A stretch of 64,000 nt of DNA from Dipetalonema caudispina (lineage: Eukaryota; Nematoda; Chromadorea; Rhabditida; Onchocercidae), in assembly GCA_013365325.1 (NCBI GenBank), contig JABVXV010000093.1, positions 124,001-188,000 of the forward strand, in the 5' to 3' direction. This document shows positions 38,372 through 53,700 of the stretch, one piece after another. Every line of letters begins with the position of its first letter. The first letter of the stretch is position 1. The translations under genes and the position numbers were made by a program. The notes beneath the pieces are model-generated. The model was not told the DNA's origin and made no database searches. It worked only from the letters and a program-made list of their open reading frames with translations.

Positions 38372-41300
38372 TCAATTCTAAAATTAGACATAAATTTTTA
38401 ATTAAAAAATTTTTTTCTTTTCAATTAAATGCAAAGATTTTAATGAAAAATTTTCATGCCACTTTAAAAATAGAAAAAAATTGCATCTTTTTTTTTCAAG
38501 AATTCCTTCAAAGTTATTGTTACAAGCAAATTCACACTCTTGCTTATATTCTCACTGCATTTTACAATTCAATTAAAAGAAAAATAAAAGTAAGGAAAAA
38601 AGAGAAAGATAAAAATAAGAAATTGAAAAAAAAAAGAGGAAAATTTAGTGATAACAGAAACAAATATATACATACAACAGTGAAATGATGATATGCTTGG
38701 TTAGGCAAGAATGTTGGTTAGTAAATGCGATTCGGAATCGGATTTGAAGTTCGCTTTTTCCGGAATGCAGCCCGTTCCATACCATTCTCATTTGACTATA
38801 ACAATTTATTTGCATACTGTAGTAAACAAATTCCCTGCTATTTTCAGTATAAGTAATTATAATTTTATTTTACACTAACAAAAATCTAAATGATAATTTG
38901 ATAAGACCAAATACCGCTCCAAAATTGGGCTTATATGGAGAGGAGAAAGAAAAAAAAATTAGCAAATTTCCCGAGACATTTAATCAATAATTACATTTCA
39001 AGATGATAAATAATAGCATGAAAAAAGAAACAAATGCTAAGGTTTATTTTAGGGGGAAAAAAATTCGTTAACAAGAAAGATTGATCAGTGATAGTATTGC
39101 ATGCTAGTATTTATTATCAAATTCATTCATTTTTTGGTCTTACCCATATGTTGTTCGAACATTTGGCTGAAAATTTGACCTGTTGATTTAAATTATATTT
39201 CACTATAAAACAAATTGTTTATGTATCAAACTTTTTTGGAAGTTTAATTTTGGAAATTAACTTAACCAATTTAAATTCGATAAGTGAAAAAATATATAAC
39301 TAACATCAAGTGGTTTCCATGCACAATATGGCATTGGTAGCCCATCGGGTCCTGTTGGACATGGTGCATCCAGACCGGGAATACCCTGAAAGAACTATCG
39401 TGATAATTAAAATTCCAAAGTACCTACCGTATGTTGGAATTTTTTTTTCAACTCGCCATATAGTCTACAATATAGATATTTGATTGAAAAAATCATCAAT
39501 ATCATACCTGTTCACCTTTTTCACCTTGCAATCCAGGTGGACCACGTTCACCATATTCTCCTGGTGGCCCTCGATCACCAGACGGACCACGTGCACCCTA
39601 AATGAAACATTTCACATGTAAACAATCACAACGATTTACTTACTTACTTCTTACCATTTAATTACAAATATTTGCAAAAGATCAAACTTATTCAACAATT
39701 ATCAATTTATCAAAATTACATTCAATCAAATTATACACATACAGGTAATCCAATATCGCCTTTTAATCCTGGTGGTCCCACTGGTCCAGGTTTACCCTGT
39801 AAAAGTATGATAGTTAAATGATTGGAGTAATATTTGCTTGAAATTTTATCAAATCTAAAAAATAACACAAAACATTCAAGCTTGCTAATAGTATATAAAC
39901 ATGCCATGCAAAAATTATGCAAAACCCAATCAAACACAATTGTGCGCCAAGCTAATATTATCACCAAATACAATACAATATACGATCATATTTACATATA
40001 TATATTTTATATGCATGTACTTGCTTCTTGCAACAAATATTCGGAAGCATTTAATCCTTTATTTCTATCTTTTTTCTTTTCCCATTTTTCTTTTTTTTTT
40101 TTTTTTTTTGTTTTTTCCTTTAGCAACTTTGAAATTTGTAAATCTGAAATTATGAGGTAAATGAATTTTCACTTTTATTTATCTATTTATTAATTTATTT
40201 TTTTATTTTCTGTTTTCTTTTTTTTTTTTTTAAAGGATAAAAGGATCAAACATTCTGTAATCAATCCATATGTCACCCCATAACAGATGATGATAAGCCA
40301 ATAATGAATAGTTAGATGGATGAAAGGGTTTGATCAGCAAAAATCCGCTGCAAGTGAAAAATTTATTATTAGAAATTAATATTTTATGAAAATTTTTTTT
40401 TGTATTAGTTTTACTTTTCTTTTTTTGTTTTTGTTTTATCATGTTATATAATATTGCTACTAGAAATTGAGCATTAAATAAATTAAACGATGGTAAAGTA
40501 AAAAAGTTGAAAGACTCCAAAGTGCATATTATTCACACAGATGATCCGATTTTGGTTTAAATTATTTTCCATAAATTAACGGAAAATTCAGGAATATCTG
40601 TGCTAATAATAACTACTGATAACAGCTTGCTAATATATGAATAAAAAAGGTTGTAAATGTTTGAATACACTAGCTAATGTATATATATAAATGATAAAAT
40701 TCAGTATTCATTTCAGATTTTTAAGTTGTTTTTTCTTTTACCTGTTTGCCTTCCATTCCTGGTGGTCCTCTTATTCCCATTGGTCCTGGTGGTCCCTAAA
40801 TTTGTCAAATTATCAAATTATTTAACATGACTTTTTTCGAACAAGTAAAAGTTCTCGAGGAAAGTGTCAAATTTAAAAAATTAAAAAGTAAAATTTAATA
40901 GACATTTGAAATATCGTAACATAAAATCATGACATACAGGCAAACCAAGTGATCCAGGAACACCGGCTAATCCTTGCTCTCCTTTTTCACCTTTCATACC
41001 CGGAGGTCCAGGTAAACCAGGACTTCCCTGAAATTTATTTGTTTTAATTTCTGGATATTCCTTACAAGATGATACAGAGCAATATTTTAATCCATACTCG
41101 AGGTCCGGGTGGTCCTGAAACCATAACTGCTGATGATGATGAAGCGGTTGCTTCGATTACAGTGCCCTGAAATTGTTTTTTTTTTGAAAAAGTTTCCGGT
41201 TGAAGTGAGAAAAAGTCAACATTTATTGTCTTTACTTTTAAGATAAAGTCTGAAAATACAGAAAATATTTGAGGTGAAATGTAAAGCTTCAAGAGGAAAA

Positions 41301-41905
41301 TTGATTTCAATAAGTTGGATATATTCCGCTGGACTGTTGTATTTAATAAGATTAAGAAATTAATTAAATTCACCGAAGGTCCTGGCAATCCTGGTGGACC
41401 GATTAAACCAGGCGGTCCAATTTCACCACGTTCACCTTTTGTACCAGCATGACCCGGTAGACCTTGTGGTCCACGTTCACCCCGTGACCCTTCATCACCT
41501 TTTGGACCCTATAATTAGTCACCTGATAGAAAAAGAGCTAAATTTGCAATAATAAAATAATCCAACAAAAAAAAAAAAGAGACGAAAAAATTCCATTTCT
41601 TTTTTTTCAACTTACCCGTGGCCCAACTGGACCCGGTGGTCCCGGTAAACCACCTATGCGTGCATGTTGCTGCACCATTGATAGTAATTTTTCAATTAGT
41701 TTCTCCTCATTCACATTTAAACCATCTTTACCCTGAATAATATACATCAAAAATGATTCATCTAAACTAATTAATTTTCCTTTTTATTTTTTTTTTTTTT
41801 TATTTTTAAGAGAAAAAACTTAAAATGTCAAAAATTTTATCTTACTTTTTTTTTATATCTAAAACAGGCTAGCATAATTAATTCTACAACTACATATCAT
41901 TTCAT

Positions 41906-41946
<41 letters not shown>

Positions 41947-41958
41947 AAAAAAAAAAAA

Positions 41959-41995
<37 letters not shown>

Positions 41996-44900
41996 AAAAA
42001 TGATAAAAATGCTTACCTGTTATGTAAAATAACAACATGCTATCCAAACAAAAAAGAAAAAAAAAAAAAAAAGAAAAATTTCGTTTTTTTACATTTTTCT
42101 TTCTTCTTTTATCTTATTTTACTTTTTTTTTTATTATGTCCAAACACACATACAATTCATGCAAAAGGCATGCTAACAAATATTTACAACAATTTATGTA
42201 AATTAAACCGACAAAAACTATCATATATATGTACGTAGATATACATATGTATACATATATTTACGTACGTTGGTTAGTAAAACATGATAAAATGAAAGAC
42301 GTAAAGAAAAAAAAAAAAACGAGCAAGTTTTTTTTTTTTTTTTTTTTTTTTTTTTGCAATAATTTCAATTTTTTTAAAACTTCCCAAATTTTCATACACT
42401 TTTTTCCTTTTTTTTTTTTTTTTTTTTTGTTTTTGTTTTTTCATAAACAAAAATGATAAAAAGATCAAAAGAAAAAAAAAAGTGTAAACGAACGAACATG
42501 GAACTCACTTTTTTGCCACGTTTACCAATATCACCTTTAGCACCTGTTTGTCCGGGTGAACCTATTGGGCCTCTGCTACCCGTATCGCCCTGAATTCTCT
42601 TACGTCTTACTATGCCTAATTGGTGAGTTTGTCACAGCATACGATTAATTGAAATTTTGAAGAAAACAAATTAATAATTTTTAAAATCGAAGTTTTCTTT
42701 TTTTTTTTTTCTTTCTTGGTTAATTTCACATGTTGACGAGACATACGATTGGAAAATTGGACACGAATGGACTGTTTTAAGGAGAATTTTAATAATTTCC
42801 ATTTCATTAATTCAAACGGAAAATTTCAATTTTTGATTTGTTTTCTTTTTGCAATAGCAAAATGTTTCATATTATTGGAAAGTGAAAAATGTAGAGGAAC
42901 CTTTTCTCCTTTTTCACCCTTCCGTCCATCTCGTCCTGGTGGACCCGGTGGTCCAGCAATAACTTGTGTTGTCCTTGCTGATGTTGCTGTAACAACACCA
43001 GGAGGACCAGGTAATCCTTGCATTCCAATTTCTCCTTTTTCACCTCTTTCGCCTTTTTCTCCCTGCAAAAGATTGTTTTTTTTTTCGGCATATTTTGATT
43101 TAATTTCAAATCAGATTTTCATTATTATAATCTGCAAATTGATTAATTAGCAAATGGAATAGAATAATCATTTCCACTTTCTTTTCTCTTTGAAAACTAA
43201 TTTTTCTTGAAGTATTTTTTTAAATTAATCAATTACTGTGATCATTTGTGCATGCCTTTCGATAAATGTACAAATCCATACTCATTTATCAAATATTGAA
43301 AATTGTAAAACGATCAAATTTTTTTATTTTTTCAAAAAATTTCTCCGAAAAATTTCAAATAATTATTAGATGCTTTCAAATTTTGCACAAAGGACTGAAA
43401 TACGAAAACACGAATAAGATTCATTGCATGCAAATGAATTACCGGTATTCCTCGTTGACCTGGATTGCCGGTTCTTCCTATTCTTCCTTCAGCACCATCT
43501 TTGCCAGGAAATCCTGAATCACCTTTAGCTCCTGGAGAACCTGGAGGTCCGGGTATACCTGGTGGGCCTCGCATTCCAGGTGCTCCTGGTTTGCCTGGTG
43601 GACCAATTACTGGTTCTGAATTTTTCTCTACATACTTTGACGTTAGGCCTGGTGATCCACGTTGTCCTGGCGGTCCAGGCTCTCCCTAATTGTTTATGCA
43701 GTGTATTTACAGTATTACGATACAACGAATACATGCAGCTATGAGCAAACATTTTATAGCATTATCATTCTTAACTAGAATAGAATTGCAATAAGCCACA
43801 ACACATAATTTTACCAAAATAAAATCCAAAAAAAAAAATGCAAATCTGAAATTCTTCGTCTTCAAATTTAAGAAAAAAGAATACCTTTAATCCAGGCAGT
43901 CCAGGTGGTCCTACGGGCCCAGTTTTGCCCTGAACACCAGGTATACCGGGTTCACCTTTAATTCCAACTCGAGATTCACCGTCAAAACCAGGTAATCCTC
44001 TTTCGCCTTTTGGACCTGATGGACCCGGTTTTCCAACATCACCAGGTGGACCAGGATTGCCCGGTGGACCAGGTGGACCCTACGATAGTACTGCATTTAA
44101 ATTTATTAATTTGCTAGACACTAACGGAAAATCTCTATGGGATGAACGCAGTAATAACAAACTTTAACATTGTTTCATAAAGTAAGTAAAAAGACTACGT
44201 TTATCTGATAACATTATTAACATGATCATTATTAATATTATCAGTGTATTTCTATCTTAATTTTAAGATATGCGATTTTGCAATTTTTTAAACTGTATGG
44301 ATTTCAGAAATTTACCTGAATAAGCACTGGTGTTACGGAATCGGCATTTCCAACCTGTAAACGTTAGAGGTTTAAAACCTAATTCGAAGATTTCTCGAAC
44401 AAAAAAAAAAAAAAAACAAATTCATTTTTGCATTATGATATTGATTGTCATATGCATTATCTTCCTCTTCTCGACTTGAATCAGATCGAAATTAATTGAT
44501 CGCCGAGTTCAAGTGCTAAATTTGATAATGAACGATCCAGCATCTTTTTTTTGCTGTATAATTTCCCAATCAATTATATATTGAATGGAATACATTAAAA
44601 TATATGATGAAAATACCACCTGTATTTTGCTGAGAGCAGCCGAATAACCACGTTCACCTTTAGAACCGGGATATCCTGGTGGTCCCATTGGACCACGCTC
44701 ACCTCGTTCACCTTTCGGTCCCGGCATACCCTAAAGTGTGATCAATTAATTGATAAAAAAGTAAGAAAAATATTGGTTAATTCATTTTCATGAATATTCC
44801 AGGATGCTATTATATTCTCCACCTATCGATCGATGATGAAATTAACTATCATCATTCGGTTGAAGAGCTTTCGTTATGAGCGGTATCCCGCAGAGAAGTG

Positions 44901-45859
44901 TCCGGGTAATTTGATGGATTTCCCATTTTTGCCTTTTTTTTATGGTACCAAAGATTATTACGCAATGCATCGATGACATTTATAGATTTGTTACCCCGGA
45001 TAAATTATATTAATTAGTTAACATAATGATTAATTGATGTTTATCAACGGAAACAACATTCATGAGCTAAATGATATGGTAATAAATTTATTTTCATTTT
45101 TATATTCATTTAACTCTCATCTAAATTAGGATTAATTTTGTTTTAACTAATTTTATCCGTACTCAACTCAATAGTTTAGTAGTTTCAACCTAACTTCATG
45201 CCACAAAATCTATAAATACTCTATAACTTACCGCAACACCTTTTGGTCCATCCAAGCCGATTGGTCCCTAAAATTGAAAACTAATTCATGAATTTAAAAT
45301 AGCATATAAAAAAATGAAATCATGACAAAAGAAAATTGAATTTTTCTTTATACATTTAGTAAATAACATTCATTAGTAGTAATTTTTATACTCACCGGAA
45401 AACCAGGATATCCACGTGTACCTTTTGGTCCCTAAAATGGATAATTTTAAAATTTAAAAAGTATAAATAATCAAGTAGTTGAAATACTAAATTTTATCCA
45501 ACAGAAAATGCAACACATCCAAACAATACAGTACAGGAAATCACAAAATAGAAGGTATACTTCTCATTGCAGCATGCTTAATTGAATTGTTGAAAGTTAA
45601 GTTTGAAATGAGAAAGGATTATCATAAAACAAAAAAATATCACCACATCAATCTTTAATATGATAATGTATTTTTAAATAAAAATATCGATCACTTTTGG
45701 AAAAGATATTCATTATTATCTTTTTTTTTTTTCTTGAAGTAAAAATATGGTAAGTTTCAGCGAGTATGAAATTCACACCAATTAACAAAAAGAAAAAAAA
45801 AAAAAGTAGCAAAGAAATTCATTCAATGAATATTTCTGCTTGATAATGAAGACGGTTAA

Positions 45860-45891
<32 letters not shown>

Positions 45892-48800
45892 AAACGATGA
45901 ACGAAAGATAAGAAAGAACACAACATACAGGTGGCCCCGGTGGTCCCGATATACCGCGAAGCTGTATCGCTTGTCCACTAGGAGTGTATAAAAAACCAAA
46001 TGATCGTAAATGACGACGTAATAATTGCTTCGAAGGCTGCAATTTACTAGTGAAAAGACGATGATTTATATACCATTAGACAATTAATCACAGACATTTA
46101 TACAAATCTTATCATATCACGGATATTTTAATCATCATGCAAGCATTCTTTTGCTATAAGTATGCAAAATTAATGAAATGAATTGAATCAAATTCAATTT
46201 TGAATTAATGTTAAAATCAAAAGAAAAAAAAAAAAAAGAAACGAAATTACGAACGTTCTTGAACAATTGAAATAGAATTATTTAACAAAAAACATAACAA
46301 ATAGTTACCAATTAACATGCTTGTAACAAAACAACAAACACGTAGAAATATTTTGAAATAAAAAAGAAAGAATTGTAAAACAAAAATGAAAAAAATAATA
46401 ATAATAATAATATGCAAGAAAATGAAAAACATACTATTGATCCTGGTATTCCTGGTTCACCTTTTCGACCTAAACAATTCAAAAAAAAAAAAAACTGTTT
46501 TTTTTTTTCTTAATTTAAATTTCATCCAGTCAATTTTTGAAGTTCCAAAATTCCATTTTGATTTAATTCAAGCATATTTTCTTTTGGTTTTTTTCCGTCT
46601 ACCGTTTTTATCCCTCTTCCAATTACTTCAAAACTTAAGAGTTATTTTAATTTGATTAGTCACTTTGTCGTTTTTTCTTTTTTTCTTTTTTTTTTTTTTT
46701 TGTTGGATTGGCAAAGAGAAAAGAAACGAGAGAGAAAAAAGTTTTTGATAGAAAAATTTTTGAAAAGCACTTCAAAACTTTTAAAGACGAGAATTTTCAC
46801 ATCATTAAATTCCTCCTAACATACCAATTGCTTCACTTGCTGACAGTATGTAATGAATCAATAAAAAAATTAGAAAAAAAAAAAAAGTACGAAAAAAGTA
46901 GGAAAAAGCACCCGAATAAGAGCGGTCAATACAAAGGCATATTCTTCATTCTTTTTTTTTTTTTTTTTTTTTTTTTTGGTAACGGTTAAATTAAATTTTT
47001 GAAAACAATTCCCATTATTCGTAGTAAAGAAAAATTTTGTGCAAAAGCAATTACATTTCTACGAATGTTTTTTTTTCACTTTTTTTTTTAGATGAAAATA
47101 ACTTTCTAAAATAGACCTACAAAAACTATTACTTTTTTTACGACTTTTTAACATCCAACAGTACTGTTTCTATAGTTTTAGAAAATTTATAAAAAAAAAA
47201 AAAAAAAGGAGAAAAATTTACCTGGTGGACAGAGACATTTGTTGTTATTATAGGTTTCCCGAATATTTCGGCCAGCATTGTTAACTTTTGACCTTCGATG
47301 CCTAATTAACTGAAAAGTAAAAATTTTTGAATTACTTATATTTATACGATGATGCACTTTTTTTTAGACAATTTAAACATTTGTAGATTTTTTCCTTTCC
47401 CATTTTTAATTCGCTTACATTTTAGATTTTTAGATTTAATTTAGAAATTTTGAACGAAAAAAAAAAAAAAAACTTTCTTTTCATGAAAATTATATTATTG
47501 TAAATTAAGTAATATTAAGTTAATTTAACCTCAATTTTTTTTTTTTTTTTTTTTTTTAAAGACTAAAGCAAATTATTTGAGTGTTTACAAATGTTATAAG
47601 CCCTGAAATAATCTTTGACCACTAATTTTTTTTTTTTTTATAAAGATACCAACCATAGAATAAATGGTGTTCGTTCTTTTGTTGTTTCTTTTTTTTTTTC
47701 TTTCATTAAACTAATAATAGCTAATTTTTTTTCAAAATTTTTTTATTTCAATCAAAAATATCATTTGATGAGTAAAAAATGATTTCATCAAAAAGAGAAA
47801 AAAATATTAATACTTTTTCTTCTCTCTTCTTACCTCTTTCCTTCCCACTACTTTAAATTTGATAATTTTTTTTAGCATTTAAATTTTTAATTAAATTCCT
47901 TACGAAACGAGTATTTTGATGTTAAAATTTAAATAGAGTTTTATTTTTTTTTAAATAAGACAACATTTTTGTTAGATAAAGAATGATTTCTTACTGTATA
48001 AGATAGTAGGATTAATTGATGATCAAAATTTTCATTGACATCAAATACACAAAGCAAATATTTGATGATGTGAAAATGAAATTCAGAAAATTGAACGTAA
48101 TTTGCATTTTTTTTCTTTATTCCTTTCCTTTTTTTTTTTTTTTTCCCATCAAATTTTTTCTTTAAACCAAAATTTTCGAATTTTTGCTCATCATCAATCA
48201 AAATAATCTGATGAATAGGCTAGTAATAGTGGTAAGGACAATGAGCAGCAAAATTTTAATCTCAATTACTAATTTATTCTACTTGCTAATTTAACATGAT
48301 TGATAAAATTTTCAAACAATTCATTATTATTCATTTTCATAGGAACTAAATTAAGCAAATAATCAAAAAATTAAATTTTGTCAAAATTTGAAGCATTGAA
48401 ATAGTTAATTTTTGACAAAATTTTTAAATTTATGCCATTTGATATTTTTCAATTAATATTTAACAATTTAAAGATGTTACATATAATTAATGTCTACAAG
48501 CTTAAGCTATTTGTTTCTTTTCTGTTCTCGCTCAGTATTCTCTCATTTTAATCTTGTTCACATGAATGGTTCAACTTTTTTTTTTTATAATTGATGAAAT
48601 AAATTAGCTTTAAATCTGGAAAGCATAACTGTTCAAAGCTTTTTCTGCTTTACATTTTCAACTGAATCACAGCATTTACATAATTTTGCCCAAATTTATC
48701 CTACTGCTTTAAAATTATTCTCGAAAGAAGAAAATTGTTTTATTATTTTTTTTTTTCTGATTATTAAATGCTGAAATAGAAGGAGAGAGGGAGAGAGAGA

Positions 48801-50670
48801 GAGAGAGAGCAAAATATGTACAACCAATGTGTAAGTATTTTACACAAATTACCCACAAGTAATGTATAGGTAATAGAAGCAAATCTATAAATATTAGAAG
48901 TAATATAAGTTAGCTAGAAGTACTGTTGAGATAATATGGGCAAATATATAAGTAGAAGTAATATAAGTAACAATGAAGGTAATGTAATTTACCTATAAGT
49001 AATATTAAAGGTAATATAAGTAATCTGCAAATATTAGAGATAATATAGAATATATAAGCTATTTGGCTAACAAAACTGTGGAAGTTTGTGACCGGTTATG
49101 GACGTAATCTGAGAATGGGTATTAAAGAACAATAAAAGCACTACATCTGGCCTTTGTTTCAAAGCAAATAAGAGTTGAAAAAGATCGCTGTTGATCAAAT
49201 TTCAAAGTATCCATTACCATCAATAATTTATTCCTTATCATATTTGCTTTTTTAACCAGTGAAATTGCTCAACTAATAAACAATACGTTTTAAAATTTTC
49301 CCCATAAACTTCATATTTATCTTTTATAATTTCTTTAGAAATTTACCAAAAAAAAAAAAAAAAAAAAAAACTTATTTAAAAACCTTAGGAAAAAAAAACT
49401 ATCAATTTTAATAAAAAATAAAATAATATTAAATTTTTGTGCCATTATTATGAAATTTCTGAAATTTTGTGCTATTATTATTATGAAAGAAAAGGGGGAA
49501 AAAAAAAAAGTTAAAGTCTTATTTTTTTTTTCCACCAATTATCTCCCATTCTTTTTGTCATTTTCATTAGTTTCATTTAGTCATAACGTTAATTGAACCG
49601 TAAAATGCAATGAACCGAATATGATACGATAATATTATTTTACAATATTATCATAAATATTTATCCATTTTTTTTTTTTTTTTTCTTACTAACCATTTTG
49701 CTATTCTATTCTTTTCATCTGTTTCATAAAGTTACAAACATTTTTCAAAATCTAATAAATTCTTTCACTACAAAAGAAAAAAAGAGGTTATATTTTTATG
49801 AAATGAGATTTTTCTTTCTTGTTTCATTTTTTTTTTCTTCTTCTTCTTCTCATTATTATTATTAGTATTATTATTATTATGTTGTAAGTGGAAGAGGGAA
49901 AGATGAAATGAATGAAATTAAGCAAGGGAAAAGGGGACAGGACAAGAATAGGGATCGGATTGAGGAGGAAAAAAAGAGGAGGAAAAGGTTTGTGAGAATG
50001 ATAATGTTTTTTTCATGAATAATTGATGCAATAAATGAAGGTTGAAGACGCCGGTATGGCGTGTCCACGATCCGATAAGAGGGGAATTAATCCTTGTAAA
50101 GTATTACATCGTATGTCCAACTTTTTCGTCGGTGATTGATTTGTTTGAAACCTTTTTCATTTTTCTTTATTTTTCATCAATCTCTCTTATCTCAACACCT
50201 CTCCATTCTTCCCATATCTTCTTTTATCAAATCTTTATTTTCTCTTCTTCATCACTTTTTTCATATCGATGAATAGGCTCTTTTAAACCTTCTTCTCCTC
50301 TCCGATCTATGATAGTATCCTCATCTTCTTGTCCACTCCATCCCATCATTGATAGTACCAATGCCGCAATACAATCTTCATTTCCATAATATAACCATAA
50401 ATATTCATTACTACTGTTAAAATCTAATATTGTGTACCGTATCCATAATGATAATTTTTTCTTTTTTTTTCTTTTTTTTTTCTTAGTACTATCCATTTAG
50501 TATTAAAATCTTCTGTTCTTTTTGAAATTTAAATTTAAACTCAATTGGTTTAAAAAAAGACAAGAAAATGAGTCATCTTGAAATTATATTAAATGAATGT
50601 GCTTTAATAGTTTTTTTTTTTTCTTTTTTAAATTAATTTATTCAAAAAAAGTGATGCAAAAAAAAAAACG

Positions 50671-50707
<37 letters not shown>

Positions 50708-53700
50708 TCATTATTCTGATTTTGAAAGGAAAAAAAAGAGACGCATTAGTATTATAATCTTTCTAACAATCATTTCCGCCAATTAATTATTTTTAGACAT
50801 CATTTTTAAAGTCTTAAAATTAAAAAAAAAGAAATAAAAAAAGGGATAAAAATTAAAATTCGATATTAATGTTTCTAGGCAGGAAAAAAAAAAAACGAAC
50901 ATGCAAATTGTCTTCTTATAAAATTTATCTTTCACGAACAGGACAAAAAGAAAAACAAATGACAAAACAATTCAAATGATCTTCGGAAACAATTAATTAA
51001 GCAACAAAGTTTGCTAATGAAAAAAGAAAAAAAAAAAAAGCATTGAATTGTAAATTTTACAGATGCACCAATGTACAATTTTCACTCTTATGAAACACTG
51101 GCCTATGATAATTAAAATGTCTTAGTTTAATTTTATTAATGTAACAAAAAAAGGACACAATAATTTTATCATGCAAACAAAACTTATTGCTGTGCTATCA
51201 AAACTTTTTTTGACTTTTCCATCGTAAAGAATATTTGATCAAATTTCAACGAAGAAAAGAAGGAGAAAAATTGATCACATATTTATTCATTTTATAAAAA
51301 TTATAATCAATTTATAATCTTCATATCTTGTTAATGATTTTATATCTTTACTTTCATTTATTATATTTGGCATAAATTATTCATAATGATATTTACCTAT
51401 ATATAATTTATACAGTTTAATTAATAATATGGTTATTTGTTTATTACAAATCTAGGAATTTCAATTTAAATATTTGCATTATCATCTCAAAATATATTAT
51501 GAATGATTTTGTAAGGAACATAAATTTATTAACGATACAGCAATATAATTTCTCTTTTTTTTTTTTTTTAAAGGGAAAATTATAATTTTTCTAACTTTAG
51601 CAATTTCTTTTTTTTTCTTCAAATTGCTAAACAAGCAGTTTATGTCAATTCACTAGCTTTCGTATAGTTAGTTGGCTTATTTAAACTGAAAGAAGAAAAA
51701 AAGGAAAAAAAAGGAAAAAGCAATATTTTAAAATATTTTAACTGAATTGTTAAAGATCTTATCAGTGGCACCGAAATGTAATTCAATCTTGAACACCACT
51801 TAAACACCATATAATTATGACTTTTCCTTCTCCCTTGCATTTTCCAGTGCAAAGTATCATATCGATAAAAATTTCACACCATCAAATGTTTGTTTTTTAT
51901 AGCTTCCATAAATTTTTGAAATGAAGCAAATTATTTGTTAAATTTCACTCATATTCATTTTTCATTAATCCATTCATCCGAAGTAACTTTATATGATGGA
52001 GTGGAATGGAAAAAATCCTGTTTACTATTCGAATCTAATTTTTTTTTCTTTTTTTAAAATCCCAGATGAAATTTAAAAATTCTTTAAGAAGCAAAAAAAA
52101 TTGAAAAAAATATCAGTCAATATTTGAGCCATTTTCACATTCATAAAATATCAGTATATATGGTTACTGTCAAATGTTTAGCAAAATTTATAGATTTAAG
52201 AAAAAAAATTGGATGATAATGTCTTATTTTTTTTGCAGATATCTCTCACATAATTTGTTAACTTTCATAATTAATTAATGAATTTGTATGTCGTCAAAAA
52301 TATAAATCTTCTTTTTTTCATCGATCCATTACGAAAATGTTCGTTTTCATTTTCAACTGTGTAAAATTTCAAAAGCTTTCGTTCAACAACCGTTAGAGGA
52401 GTGTAAAAACAAAAAAAAAAAAAAAAAAGGAAGGAGAAGATTAAATTGTCTCGGAGAAAAATTTTTTTTTTTTTGTTTACATTATTTACAAAATGAAAGT
52501 TTACAACGGTTTGGCTAAACGAAAAGAAAAGTTAATAGGGTTGATTAATGAACTGAGTATTAAAAACGATCGCTGAAACATTTTCTTTAATTTCAATATG
52601 GAATTCAAGTCTGGAACTTTCTCATTTTAATTTGAGAAAATTGAACTTTCTAATTTTAGTTTGAAAAAATTTAGTTTGGTTAGGTTACCAGAAGGGAAAA
52701 ATGAAACTGCCAAATTGTATGTTAACTGAAGTTCTCAACATACATTTATTTTCCCTAAATATCAATAAGTAAAGATAAAGTGAGCAAAAAAATGCCTCAT
52801 TTGAAGATAAAAAGTTTAAAACAGATTTTTAAATTTAAATCTTGAAATATGAGGAGTTGTATACGCTATCGATCATTTCATTCATATAAAAAAATTTTAA
52901 AGAAATTGTAAAACTGATATTTTAAAACATAAATTCTCTGAAAAGAAAAATATTTTTGTTCGAGAAAATTATCAATTTTATACAATTTCGACAAAGGTTC
53001 ATCAACTAATACAAATTTAGCTCTTTCTTTTTTCATCCAAAAACTTCAGCTAATTGAAACTTCAATCGATTTTATGGAGATTGAGAAGGATGGAAAATTT
53101 TTAATGATTTAGAAAAAACATCATGAAATTAATATTCGATTATATTAGAATGTTTAGTAATCTAATCAATCAGATTTGGTTCTTCCTCATATAGGTCGGT
53201 AAAAGTGCTACATATTATATTTATTTTCATATTTACCTATCTTTTGCACTAGAAAATGGTATGTCCGTGTAAAGTTTTGTTAATAATAATTCGTAATTTT
53301 GTAAAAACTTTAAAAAAAAAATTTAAAAAAAGCGAATGATTAAAATAATTAAAATAAAACCATTATACCTGTATGGAATAAGCAGAATTGAGTTCAATCC
53401 TTCGAATTCGGTAATCTAATCGACTAATCCTTAGATGTTGAAGTACCAAACAACCCGCAATACATAACAACACAAAGGCAGCAGCAACTTTCAATAAAAT
53501 ATTAATCGAATTTCGATCAATTTGTAAATAATGATAGCTTGATCCGAAAAACGGTCCATTAGCATTGTGTTTCACTTTCTTGTTTTCGATATTATCATCA
53601 TTATTATCATTATCGTTGTCACCATCACCATTATTATCACTACCATCATCATTCTCATCATGATACTGAACATATGACTTACGAATCATACGGTTCGGTT

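Larger units (their letters stand above)
47310..53368 (-). other. 6-kb intron 1 of the membrane collagen gene
   Basis: Separates the cytosolic/membrane exon from the furin-site exon. AT-rich with homopolymers, a GA microsatellite (48781-48809), a degenerate GTAATATAAGTA array (48835-49035), a polypurine tract (about 49889-49987) and a more complex island (50040-50510) with open frames on both strands. Confidence 0.65.

Noticed and set aside
36616..42000. Long poly(A) tracts as marks of retroposed genes
   Set aside because: No processed gene copy or target-site duplication was seen 5' of the tracts; simple homopolymer expansion is enough.
42749..43689. Proline-rich plus-strand frames (for example around 42901-43062 and 43465-43689)
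   Set aside because: Antisense shadows of collagen Gly-X-Y exons.
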